DNA of 64,000 nucleotides, from positions 1 to 64,000 of the forward strand of contig JALMQS010000416.1 of NCBI GenBank assembly GCA_024734495.1. The letters are read 5' to 3'. A program made the translations under genes and the position numbers. The notes under the pieces are model-generated. The model made no database searches and had not been told where the DNA came from. It saw nothing but the letters and a program-made list of their open reading frames with translations. This DNA comes from Forficula auricularia (taxonomy: Eukaryota > Arthropoda > Insecta > Dermaptera > Forficulidae). This document shows positions 54,388-63,822 of this stretch, one piece after another. Positions within the stretch are counted from its first letter, which is position 1, and every line of letters begins with the position of its first letter.

Positions 54388-55622
54388 CCGGGCTAGTTTT
54401 TTATCTTGAGACAGTCCTATAACTCAAAAACAGTACATTATATGGACAAAAGTTTCAAATAAAAGTTTATTTATATCAGAGGGGAAACTAAACTACGCTA
54501 TTGTTTCTCGACCTAGAACAAGCTTTCAAGGATATTTCAAGGTCAAGTTGTGTTTTTTAAATAGAACCCTATATTTTTTTTACGAGTCACTCATCTGTGA
54601 ACAACTTTTTTAAATAGAAACCTATATGTTTCTGTACATATTCTGAATCTGCAAAAAAAACTAAACAACTTTCATTAGAACTATTTTTTTATACGACATC
54701 AAATAAACAAAATACATAAATCAATTAGATCTCAAAAAAAACTTAATAATTATTTTTAACAATTATTCAACTTATTAATTATCAAATAATAATGATTAAA
54801 TAATTAATTATTAAATAAATATTTATTAAATTGAAAAGTCACAACAATGAAAATAGTGTTTATAATGATATTAAAACTTCGTTATACATCAGATTTAAGA
54901 GATTATTTTCTACTTAATAGAACTACTTGAAAATTCTTGAGTTTAAAAAAGTTTATTTCTCGTGTCAATCCAGTAGATAGTTATATTGTATTACTATAAT
55001 AAAAATGGAGTATTTTTTTTGAAGACAGAATTGAAATGGTCTTAATTTATGGTAAATGTGGAAGAAGTGTTATGGGGCTGCCATTGAAATGAATGCTGAG
55101 CGTTTTCCTGATAAGAATACCACCTCACAAGCTTCATTTTATCGTGTTGTAAATCTGTTTAAAAAAATAAGGAAATTGGAACTGGAATTCATCCAGAAGA
55201 CTTGCGATACACTCTGGAATGTCACAGAACATAGTCGGAAAATTATTAAATTATTTATTTAATAATTAAGTGTTTCATCATTATTATTTGATAATTAAGT
55301 TGAATAATTGTTAAGAATAATTATTATTTGAATTTTTTTGAGATCTAATTGATATATAGTATTTTGTTTATTTGATGTCGTATAAAAAAATAGTTCTAAT
55401 GAATGTTGTTCAGCTTTTTTTGTAAATTTAGGCAATGTAAAGAAAAATATAGGTTTCCATTTAAAAAACAGAAGTTGACCTTGAAATACCCTTGAAAGCT
55501 TGTTATAGGTCAACAAACAATAGCGTAGTTTAGTTTCATCCTCGATATAAACAAACTTTTTTCCATATAATGCACTGTTTTTAAGTTATAAGACTGTCTC
55601 AAGATAAAAAAAACTCACCCGG
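54388..55622 (+). mobile_element. DUF4817 Tc1-like transposon
   Basis: Ends CCGGGCTAG and CTCACCCGG with TA at 54386-54387 and 55623-55624. Left inverted repeat carries a partial internal duplication near 54600. 53910-54385 between this and the previous element has a repeat also seen at 39240 and no gene. Confidence 0.75.
55005..55262 (+). pseudogene. DUF4817-like remnant (best preserved copy)
   Basis: Two frames give EDRIEMVLIYGKCGRSVM, then GAAIEMNAERFPDKNTTSQA, SFYRVVNLFKK and IRKLELEFIQKTCDTLW. Against the DUF4817 consensus the HTH is nearly complete except for one frameshift near 55077. The lysine-rich helical extension after it is common to all copies. Confidence 0.65.
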
Positions 55623-55629
55623 TATATGC

Positions 55630-56450
55630 CTTCATAAAGTACATACTTTTCCTTTGTTTAAGGGTATTTGGGCAGTTTATTCTCTGTTGTATTCTCAAAC
55701 AAACAATACATACAAGTACAGTACTCTATTTTCTGAGGAAACACTCGGACTTATTCTTTTTTTACGCTATTTCCGATAACCCGGAATTTTCACATATTAG
55801 AGAAAAATAATTGTTCATAAATTTTAATATTATTTTTATTTAAGGTAATTTCCATCTTCAAGACAATCTGTATCATTGTCTATTTTCAAAATATTGATTT
55901 TTTTTATAATGTTCCAACAATTTCCGTTGATAAAGGGAGATTCTCTTGCTCGCGAAACGTTTGGACTTGAAATAAACGTTTTCAGATGTTGCTGATAAAA
56001 GATTTGTATTTATATATATACAAAACAATCAATACAATTTTTTCAATATAATATATATACGTACACATATTTTAATAATTAGTTTTAAAAAAGTAGTTTT
56101 TAGTAATTTTAGAATATACTATATTAAATACAATTTTAGTTTTACATATATTATATACCTATACATATATACTATATATATAATACCGGGCCTTTCAGAA
56201 AAGATGTGAGGGCCAAAGGGACTAATATTTTTAAGGGCCATCAAAATTCAAAATAAAAAAAATTTTGAAAAATTTAAGACACTTTTTAAAATTGTCTTTA
56301 TTTTATTTAAAATGTTTCGCCAAGAACCCACACCATTCTCTCTTAACAAAATTGTATTTTTTAAGGAATTTTGTGTTGGTACTTAGTGAAACATTTTTTA
56401 AATTATTGGATAAAAACACCACTATAACCCGTTAAATAATTCCTGTGTAA
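55630..56450. other. No recognisable gene
   Basis: AT-rich. 55860-55990 repeats the target sequence of the RTE-like LINE (33485/34700) and has a possible decayed hammerhead-type pair TTGATAAA and GCGAAACGTTTGG. 56190-56450 is unassigned. Confidence 0.5.
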
Positions 56451-56452
56451 AA

Positions 56453-56772
56453 AAATATTGGTAGGTTTCACATTAAGATATAAAAATAAAACGAATTATT
56501 TTTGGAGAGACTTTAATCTCGATATAGTTACTTTCTATTGCTCCTGACGATGGGTTAGCCACCCGAAATATATATATCGAGATTAAACACTTGTTAGGGC
56601 CTCGGTTGAGTGCGTGGTGCGTGCCCGCGCTCCCCACCTAGTTGGCGGGGACCTAACAATGATTTGGACAGGGCGATGTTCGTCCCTGGTAAAAAGCCGG
56701 GCTGGGCGTCACGTCCACCAAAAATAAATTCGTTTTATTTTTATATCTTAATGTGAAACCTACCAAGTATTT
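56453..56772. repeat. Inverted repeat with hammerhead-type motif, family F
   Basis: 56453-56512 and 56712-56772 are reverse complements (AGGTTTCACATTAAGATAT). The loop carries the motif below and LTR-like sequence TTGGCGGGGACCTAACAATG also found at 41550. Confidence 0.7.
56510..56582 (+). ncRNA. Hammerhead-type motif, family F
   Basis: CTGACGA at 56544-56550, extra T, stem II GGGT/ACCC with loop TAGCC, GAAA. AATCTCGATATA before the core can pair with TATATCGAGATT after it, giving a long closing stem, but the unpaired GTTACTTTCTATTGCTC makes the cleavage arrangement unclear. Confidence 0.45.
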
Positions 56773-57052
56773 TTTATCCAATAAAATTGTATTTGTATTA
56801 TTGAATTGGAGGGGTGTACCGCGATTGTAATTAGGTGAATACTAGAGTGGCTATTATTTTAGAAGTATGTGGAAATCAACGGGACAACCCGGAAACTTGT
56901 TCGTATAGATGAAAAACTAATAACTGTAGATGTTGAGGCATATCGAACATCGCGTAACCGAGCCCTAGACCTTTAAAGTTTGGAAAAATTGGTTTATTCC
57001 ATATTTTTCATTTTGATGCACCCTAATATTAAACATATATATATAATATATA

Positions 57053-57264
57053 GCAGATGGACAAAGAAACTCCTTGAATGGAGGCCAATGGAGGATAAGC
57101 GAAGCCGAGGTAGATCTCCCACACGATGGACAGACGATATAAGAAGAATATCGACAAACTGGATAAAAGTTGCAAAAGATCGAGAAAACTGGAGACATTT
57201 GGAGGAGGCCTATGTTCAGCAGTGGACAAGAAAAAGGGTTGATTTATGATGATGATGATGATGA
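57053..57264 (+). pseudogene. Very short 5'-truncated LINE, C-terminal codons and (GAT)n tail
   Basis: Exact duplication TATAATATATA at 57042-57052 and 57265-57275. Encodes LLEWRPMEDKRSRGRSPTRW, TDDIRRISTNWIKVAKDREN and AYVQQWTRK up to the stop, followed by (ATG)n. RGR.PTRW.DD and EAYVQQW are the usual C terminus of insect endonuclease-RT retrotransposons. Only about 62 codons remain. Confidence 0.85.
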
Positions 57265-57935
57265 TATAATATATAAAATCATTTATTATATCGATAGAGG
57301 ACGTTAATACGAATTCAAAACATGTTTATTTATTGAAATCCGACTAAAATTGAGGGAGTTATGAATTTTTTCGTTACATCATATTTGTATATTTCAAAAT
57401 TTTGTACATTTTCTAGATATCTCATTTTGATTAAAATTCAAATATTTCTTGCGATAATACTCGTCAATGGTTAATAATAAAAATTCCGTCAATTTTAGTC
57501 CGATTTCAATAAATAAACATGGGAGGAGGAGGGATGGATGGGGATGGGGTGAGGGAGAGGATACCAATCGACTTGATTGGGGGAATAATGGAATCGAAAT
57601 AATTATCGGAAAAGAGGTTTTTATCTAATTAGATTTTTCCTCTTATTAAAAACGAAGGACTAAAGATAAATAAGGACACTCGATGGAGAAGTTATCTCCG
57701 GAATCGAAGCAAATACAATGTATACATTAATTAATGTAAAATAATTGGTTTAATAAAATTTATAAAAAAAAAATTTAAAAAAAATAAATAAATAAATAAA
57801 TAAACATGTTTTAAATTTATATTAACGTCCTCTATCGATATAATTACAAATTTGGCCATTTGGGAAGACCGTTTAATATTAGGTTGGACCAAAATGAAAT
57901 AAGCTGACGTGTTCTGATGTGGCCATCCACTTGAC

Positions 57936-58545
57936 TTTACCATAGAACCTGGCCCCTCACTTATATTTAATATTTAATAAAATTATTTATAATCATGTAG
58001 GGAGGGGGTTAGTTTTTACATTTTTAGACCTCTGGGGCCCACTGATTAGGTATGTATACAAAATTTGGTTGAGTTTGGTACAAGGGCTTAGATTTTCATT
58101 TTTTGAACCCCCCAATTTTGGGCGTTTAGTTTTTGCATTTTTAGTCTTTTGGGGTCCCACTGATTATGTATACAAAATTTGGTTGAGTTTGCTCAAATGG
58201 CCTAGATTTTTAATTTTTGACCCCCCTACCAATTTTGGGCGGTTAGTTTTTGCATTTTTAGACTTCTGGGGTCCCACTGATTATAAAATTTGGTTTTTGA
58301 GCTAGCTCATCCACACGGTAACGCACAGACTAACAGACATTTTGACAAAACAATTATTATCTCGAAAAATATAATTTTTTCGATGTTCACTTATAAGAGC
58401 TTTTTTGTAGAGCGAAATGCCATGGTTTCCCTCAATTTTTTTTAATCAAAATAGTTTCAGCCGTTTTTTAGATATTTCGAAAAAAAGAAGGAAAAAAACA
58501 CTTATTTCATGCACGATTACAATACTTGACCAAACCCTATATGGT
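57936..58545 (+). repeat. Dispersed repeat family T, copy with inverted ends
   Basis: Begins ACTTTACCATAGAACC and ends GGTTTGG-type complement TATATGGTAAAGT. Interior has AAATTTGGTTGAGTTTG units. Possibly a non-autonomous DNA element. Confidence 0.55.
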
Positions 58546-59042
58546 AAAGTAAAAACCTACTTTTTCAAACTTTAGATGATAGGGCTTTGGTTACGCAATG
58601 TTCGATATTGCTCAAAATTTAGAGTTATTAGCCCTCCATCTATACGAACAAGTTTCAGGGTTGTCCCGTTGATTTTCGCATAATTTGAGATTCCTCTTAT
58701 AAGCTAAAAACACTCTAGTGTACACGTCTTTGGAATTATGTGGAATTATTTTGGAATTCATTAGATAATGCCCCTTCATCTATTGTCTTCTACTTGGAAA
58801 TGAAAGAGTGGAAGTGGATGTAGGTGTACACGATATTAGGTCGCGGTTCACCCCTCGATTGAATTTTTATAGTCCTAAGCTAATAAACCTATAAAGATAA
58901 TAATTCAAACGATATTATGAGTTTACGTAATAGTAATCTAAACCAATCAAAACCTAGGAAAGATATAATTTTTCAAATGAGTATAATAATTTGGCCACCC
59001 ACTGTATATGGTAAAAATTAATATATTTATTTAAGAACATAC

Positions 59043-59148
59043 CTGATTCAGCAACAATACTAATCCTTGATTGTCCTCCATATTCCTTTGGAAATGTTTC
59101 CATTGATACCATGTGGGCCATATCGTTAGGATGGGTATGTAAATAAAT
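59043..59148 (-). CDS. CRAL-TRIO protein, penultimate exon
   Basis: 106 nt between acceptor TTTTCTAG (AG at 59149-59150) and donor GTATGT (59037-59042). Enters in phase 0 and leaves in phase 1. Encodes IYLHTHPNDMAHMVSMETFP and KEYGGQSRISIVAES. HGND/HTHPND...PKEYGG is the end of the lipid-binding CRAL-TRIO fold in insect tocopherol-transfer-like proteins. Phase matches the exon at 62035 upstream and both terminal exons downstream. The following intron is 12.5 kb to the proximal exon. Confidence 0.9.
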
Positions 59149-59229
59149 CTAGAAAATTAAAAAGATAAACAAATAAGTATCTCTCTATCTATCTACTCTT
59201 ATTAAAAGAGCAAAAATGGGAAGAGGCTT

Positions 59230-59455
59230 ATGGAGAGATCACGATTACCAATCGACTTGATTGGGGAATAATGGAATTGAAATAATTATCGGAAAAGAGG
59301 TTTTTTATCTAATTAGATTTTTCCTCTTATTAAAAACAAGGACTAAAGATAAATAAGGACACTCGATGGTGGAGAAGTAATCTCCGGAATCGAAGCAAAA
59401 AATACAATGTATACATTAATTAATGTAAAATAATTGGTTTAATAAAATTTATAAA
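59230..59455 (+). repeat. Dispersed repeat family S, copy 3
   Basis: Matches 57524-57770, including ACAATGTATACATTAATTAA. Preceded by a Helitron-like tip TCTACTCTTATTAAAAGAGC at about 59197. 59460-59690 is AT-rich then unique, possibly LTR-like (GTGGGACCGGATTACTCTAA). Confidence 0.6.
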
Positions 59456-59691
59456 AAAAGAGCAAAAATTGTTTTGTATATATATATATATATGTATGTG
59501 GGACCGGATTACTCTAATCCCAGGCGTGTTCTTCTTTATTTAATGGAACTGGTTGTCTAGGGTAGGAGATTTATCAAATAAAAGTTTCCCTTATAAGACA
59601 AAATATTTATTAACAAGTATAATACTCTATATACAGGTGAATGACGACTTTCATTCGAAGGGCGTTAATTATAAAGGAGTAATAGTATTAT

Positions 59692-60679
59692 AATTGGAAA
59701 CCTCTACTGGAATCAATCGGCGAACCTTAGAGTGGGAGAAGGGCACACAGATTACGTCAAAATAATGCGTGGGGTACGACAGGGCTGTGTGTTGTCGCCC
59801 TTGATCTTTAACTTGTACTCCGAACGAATCTTCACTGAGGCCTTGGACGGGGTAGAAAAGGGCATTCTAATAAACGGATACCATTTGAACAACATCAGAT
59901 ATGCGGATGATACCATTATTTTTGCCAGTAACTTGGTAGACCTACAATTTCTTATGGACAAAATAACTCATCACAGCAAGCGGTATGGCCTGGATATCAA
60001 TGACAACAAAACCAAGCTCATGATAATTAGTAAGCAGAAGATCACGGGAGGTCAACTTTATGTCAACGAAGCTGCAATTGAGAGAGTGGACCACTACAAC
60101 TACCTCGGCACCATCGTGAATGAGGACTGGAACGACACTCAAGAAATAAAATCTCGCATTGGGAAAGCTAGATCCGCCTTCAATCAGATGACCAGATTCT
60201 TCAAGAGCCACAATATCTCTCTTGATTTAAAAACACGACTTCTGCGTTGTTATGTTTTCTCTGTCCTCTTGTATGGTGTAGAGTCTTGGACCTTGAACGA
60301 GGCCATTATTAAGAGGATAAACGCGTTCGAGATGTGGCTGTATCGAAGAATCCTTAAAATTCCCTGGACAGCACGAATGACTAATGCCGAAGTTCTGCAA
60401 AGAATGAAGAAGGACCTCGAAGTGGTGGATGACATCAAGGCCCGAAAATTGCAGTACCTGGGTCATATTATGAGGAACGAAACCCGGTATACTTTGCTTC
60501 AATCTATTCTGCAGGGGAAGATTTTCGGAAAAAGAGGTCCCGGAAGAAGAAGGATATCGTGGTTGAAGAACCTCAGGACCTGGTTCAACAAGACCTCCCA
60601 ACAACTCTTCCGTATTGCTGTTGATAAAGTGAGGATTGCCATGATGATAGCCAACATTCGTCACGGATCGGCACTTTAA
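59692..60679 (+). pseudogene. Non-LTR reverse transcriptase, C-terminal half
   Basis: The frame is open from the truncation point (about 59697) to TAA at 60677. Motifs: MRGVRQGCVLSPLIFNLYSE (motif B), IRYADDTIIFA (catalytic motif C), TKLMIISKQ, YLGTIVNEDWNDTQEIKSRI, then the C-terminal arm with RKLQYLGHIMRNE and KRGPGRRRISWLKNLRTWF. The style matches insect 'endonuclease-reverse transcriptase' elements, distinct from the RTE-like copy at 33540 and from LINE A. Motif A and the endonuclease are missing. No stop or shift over about 327 codons, so recent. Confidence 0.9.
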
Positions 60680-60686
60680 GAAGAAG
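59692..60686 (+). mobile_element. 5'-truncated LINE with intact frame and 11-bp target duplication
   Basis: Exact duplication AATAGTATTAT at 59681-59691 and 60687-60697. The 3' end is TAAGAAG with almost no tail. Located in the intron between CRAL-TRIO exons 62035 and 59043, in antisense orientation to the gene. Confidence 0.9.
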
Positions 60687-60699
60687 AATAGTATTATCG

Positions 60700-62030
60700 T
60701 AAACGTTAAGAGAGTTCGTAAAGGGGTTGCTGAATCTATCGTGTATCGTTATGCGTGTTCGTGTGCCTGACTCTTGTCCGTCTGATGGTCAGATCGGCAG
60801 TCTCGTCATTTACTGAATGCCAGCCCGTTTGCTAGGGAGTGCAGCTATGGCTCCCGTAGACCTCATTTCATAAGGGTAGTGGGAGAATACATTATGTTAC
60901 AAATATTATCAATACGGATGGAATTCAAACAGGCACCTAGGGGATTGTGGAATTCCATCTCATTCACGCCTCACTTACTCAAGATTCAAACAATGATCTT
61001 TGTGTACTGAAAAGAATGAAATACCTATGCAAAGGTTCATGTGTTGGCTGAAAGGGTCTTCAGTTGACCATCACATTGTTTGGCAGATGAGCGCGATTAA
61101 AAATTTCTATTATAATATTTCAACTCTACATATATATATATCAATTGATTTAAAAGAATATTTGTGACGTTCTTTGATATTAAATTTATAACTTGCCAAG
61201 TTATAATAATCAATAAATTACGTTTAATGTGATGATATTTAATACAAGCTTAAAATGTAGCTTTTCTAGTTGTTCTATTTTATACTACAAGCAATTTAGT
61301 TAGATATAAAACTTGGCAAGTTATAAATTTAATATCAAAGAACGTAACAAATTTTCTTTTAAATCAATTGAAGATCGTTGTACATCCCTTTAGCTATGAT
61401 TTAAGCAACTGATATGGAACTTGGTACCCGTTTAGATCTCAACTCTTTTTTCGACGAAGCCGTTTTTGTACCGAACCCTTATCAAATTTATGTTTTTGGT
61501 CAGATATCATTAATTTTTGAAAAGTTTTATCCTTTAATTTATCTAAATAATTACATTTTAAGCATTTATATTAATAATTATTAAATATTTCTCATAAAAT
61601 ATCTGTTATGAAGCCCGTTCGGTTTTTCATAAATTTCACCCCTTCATTTTGGGCCCCGAAGAAGGGAAAGTTTCTCCTTTATTAATGTGCCAAGCTTTAC
61701 CAGTGTGCCAAATTTCAGCATTCTAGCTTGATTGTATTTTCACTTTATATTAATTAAGCCCATAATAAATTTTACCTCTTCATTTTAGGTCCTGAAAAAG
61801 GAAAAGTTTAACTTTTTCGATTTTTTCCTTTAATTGTAGCCCAAACTCTACGAGTATGCCAAATTTCAGCATTCTAGGATCAGCAGATGTACTTGTATGG
61901 TAAAGTGAAAATAAAATATCTTAAACCAATCTTTTGTTATTGTCTAATGAAATGAGGGAGTTTTTTTTTTCTGACCCACCGTGTACAATAATTCAACAAT
62001 AATAATAAAACAAAAAGCAAAAATATTTAC
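60700..62030. other. Intron sequence with a small palindrome
   Basis: 60700-61060 is unique and moderately GC-rich without a gene. 61140-61215 and 61305-61370 are reverse complements (AACTTGGCAAGTTATAAATT). 61620-61910 has two repeats of a unit with TCATTTT..GTCC/GAAAAAGG and ends TATGGTAAAGT. Confidence 0.55.
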
Positions 62031-62034
62031 TTAC

Positions 62035-62145
62035 AATTTTAACAAACCTCGCATGTAAAGCTGGTCTGATTAAATCCAAGATTTCCTTAATAAATGGCTT
62101 CGTATTGATAATATGTATTCCTTTCACGGTGAGGGTTAATCCTTC
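62035..62145 (-). CDS. CRAL-TRIO protein, internal exon
   Basis: 111 nt (37 codons) between acceptor GTATTCCAG (AG at 62146-62147) and donor GTAAGT (62029-62034), phase 0 at both ends. Encodes EGLTLTVKGIHIINTKPFIK and EILDLIRPALHARFVKI, the strand-helix segment of the CRAL-TRIO ligand pocket (pattern G..IRLKGIHFINTP.F...L.L.KPFL). CRAL-TRIO proteins bind hydrophobic ligands such as alpha-tocopherol, retinaldehyde or phosphoinositides; the ligand here is unknown. Earlier exons (CRAL-TRIO N-terminal domain) are not found up to 64000. No frame damage in any of the four exons. Confidence 0.92.
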
Positions 62146-62414
62146 CTGGAATACATCCAAGTTATTAATAAACTTTTTTTTTTTAAATAGAAAATATAAA
62201 AAGATTTAAGCTACCCTTACATAAAAAAATATTGTACAATATAAGTAGTTGTATTATTGTTATACTTTGATGCCAAAGAAAACAGTTTTTTACTTTATTT
62301 TAACTATTTCAGTTGTAAAAATTTGTAAAAGGTTGCTACTCTTTAAAAAGGATTGAATTTCAGTGACAAGAACAACTTATAGAAATAATTTTCGAAAAAA
62401 GAGAGCTGGTGATA

Positions 62415-63108
62415 CAGGGTGAGGCGCGGTCAGTTACTTATTTTAAAAATCATAACACAAAAAGTATTAGCAGTATTGATTTAATTCTTTATTTCTGTAT
62501 ACAGGGGTACATTAAAAGTTTTATTTCATTAGGTTTTAAAAACGACATCTCGAAGGTGGCCACCGTCCTCGTCAATACACTGAGATAGCCTAATTTTGAA
62601 ATTTCTGCCCACTTTTTCGAGCATATCTGATTCTATGTCGGCAATAGTAGGACGAATATTGTCCTTCAGCTGACCAAGGGTCCTTGATTGATTCGTGTAA
62701 GCCAAAGATTTAAGGTAGTCCCACAAGAAATAGTCAACAAGGGGCTAAATCTGGTGATCTCGCTGGCCACTGAAGATCGCTCCTAAGAGAGATGAACCAT
62801 TCAGGGAAGTGTTCATTGTGATCATTGACGCCATCCTGCTGGAACCACACATTCCCCACATTCATTTCTTCGAGTTTGGCTAGGAAAAAACTCCTCAATC
62901 GAAAAAGTGGACAGAAATGTCTAATTCGGCTATCTCAGTGTATTGTCGAGGACGGTGGCCACCTTCGAGTTGTCGTTTTTAAAACCTAATGAAATAAAAC
63001 TTTAATTGTACCCCAGTGTACAGAAAAAATAATTAAATCAATACTGCCAATACTTTTTGTGTTATGATTTTTTAAAATAAGGAAGTGACCGCGCCCCACC
63101 CTGTATAA
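62415..63108. mobile_element. Tc1/IS630-like transposon remnant rearranged as a palindrome
   Basis: Arms 62415-62590 and 62930-63108 are reverse complements, ending ACAGGGTGAGGCGCGGTCA and its complement with GGGGCGCGGTCA. The arms include the last codons of the transposase, so the 3' end has been duplicated in inverted orientation. The window end (63961) has a similar ACAGGGTGGGGCTTAAAG. Confidence 0.75.
62529..62900 (-). pseudogene. Tc1-like transposase C-terminal fragment
   Basis: Minus-strand pieces: NVWFQQDGVNDHNEHFPEWF (second catalytic region, WFQQDG), SPDLAP and then, after a one-base shift near 62735, FLWDYLKSLAYTN, LGQLKDNIRPTIADI and NFKIRLSQCIDEDGGHLRDV to the stop at 62529. This is the DDE_3-type C terminus of insect Tc1/IS630 transposases. 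The upstream domains are absent. Confidence 0.85.
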
Positions 63109-63109
63109 T

Positions 63110-63405
63110 ATGATTTAAATCTATGTCCGATATACAATGAGTTGAGGGAAATTTATTTGAGGGAATCTATTAAGAATGTTGAAAATTTTTGGGACATTTC
63201 AAGGCCTTTGAGCTTAGAGAAGTTTAGGAGCTTATTAAAATTATTATATAATTTTATTGGGAGTGTTCTGCCCCTCTGTTCATTTATTATAAATGAATGA
63301 GGGAGGAAAAGAGTGGGAACAATTTTATTTGTTCTCAATCCTTCTATTGAATTTTACTAGGGGGCAATAAATGAATAAAAATAAATAGTAAAATATAATA
63401 TGACC
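63110..63405. other. No recognisable gene
   Basis: AT-rich sequence with a short inverted pair TTTCCCTCAA/GAGGGAAT-like near 63150; no repeat partner found in the window. Confidence 0.4.
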
Positions 63406-63414
63406 GATCGTGAC

Positions 63415-63814
63415 CAAGGGCGGATCCAGGAATTTTTTTATTTATGGGGGGGGGGGGAGAATGTATATGAGATCTACTTTTTATCTCGAAAGTGTGCCGC
63501 GATCGAATTGTCCAAGCGGGAGGGGGGGGGGGGTCAGAGACGCCCGCCCCACACACACACATAGAACTTTATTTTCAATTTTAAAATTTTTTTTAAAAAT
63601 AAATGTTTTTTTTTTTCAATTTTTTTTTACAAATTTCATATCTCGTATTTTAAGTTCATTAAAAAAATAAAAAAATTGTTATAAATTCCCTGTCGATTTG
63701 GCCGCCGTTTTTTGGCCTCTGCGTGCGACGCAAGTGATGCACTCCCGCCAGGCACGGGCCTCTATGGGGGGGCGGTCGCCCCCTCCGCCCCCCCCCCCCC
63801 TGGATCCGCCCTTG
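63415..63814. mobile_element. hAT-type MITE
   Basis: Terminal inverted repeats CAAGGGCGGATCCAGG and CCTGGATCCGCCCTTG, flanked by exact 8-bp duplications ATCGTGAC at 63407-63414 and 63815-63822. The 400-bp interior has G- and C-runs and no transposase. A degenerate relative lies at 12670-12825. Confidence 0.9.
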
Positions 63815-63822
63815 ATCGTGAC

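Larger units (their letters stand above)
56808..58857. mobile_element. Long foldback element, third member of the CGAGGGGTG family
   Basis: Ends GGAGGGGTGTACCGCGA and TCGCGGTTCACCCCTCG with exact duplication ATTGAATT at 56800-56807 and 58858-58865. Arms of about 180-300 bp (GTTCGTATAGATG/CATCTATACGAAC). Contains a short LINE insertion, an inner inverted pair (57283/57845), a family S repeat (57524-57770) and a family T repeat (57936-58545). No gene. Confidence 0.85.

Noticed and set aside
59500..61050. A possible LTR retrotransposon around the LINE at 59692
   Set aside because: Sequence such as GTGGGACCGGATTACTCTAA looks LTR-like, but no repeated end, primer site or coding domain was found.
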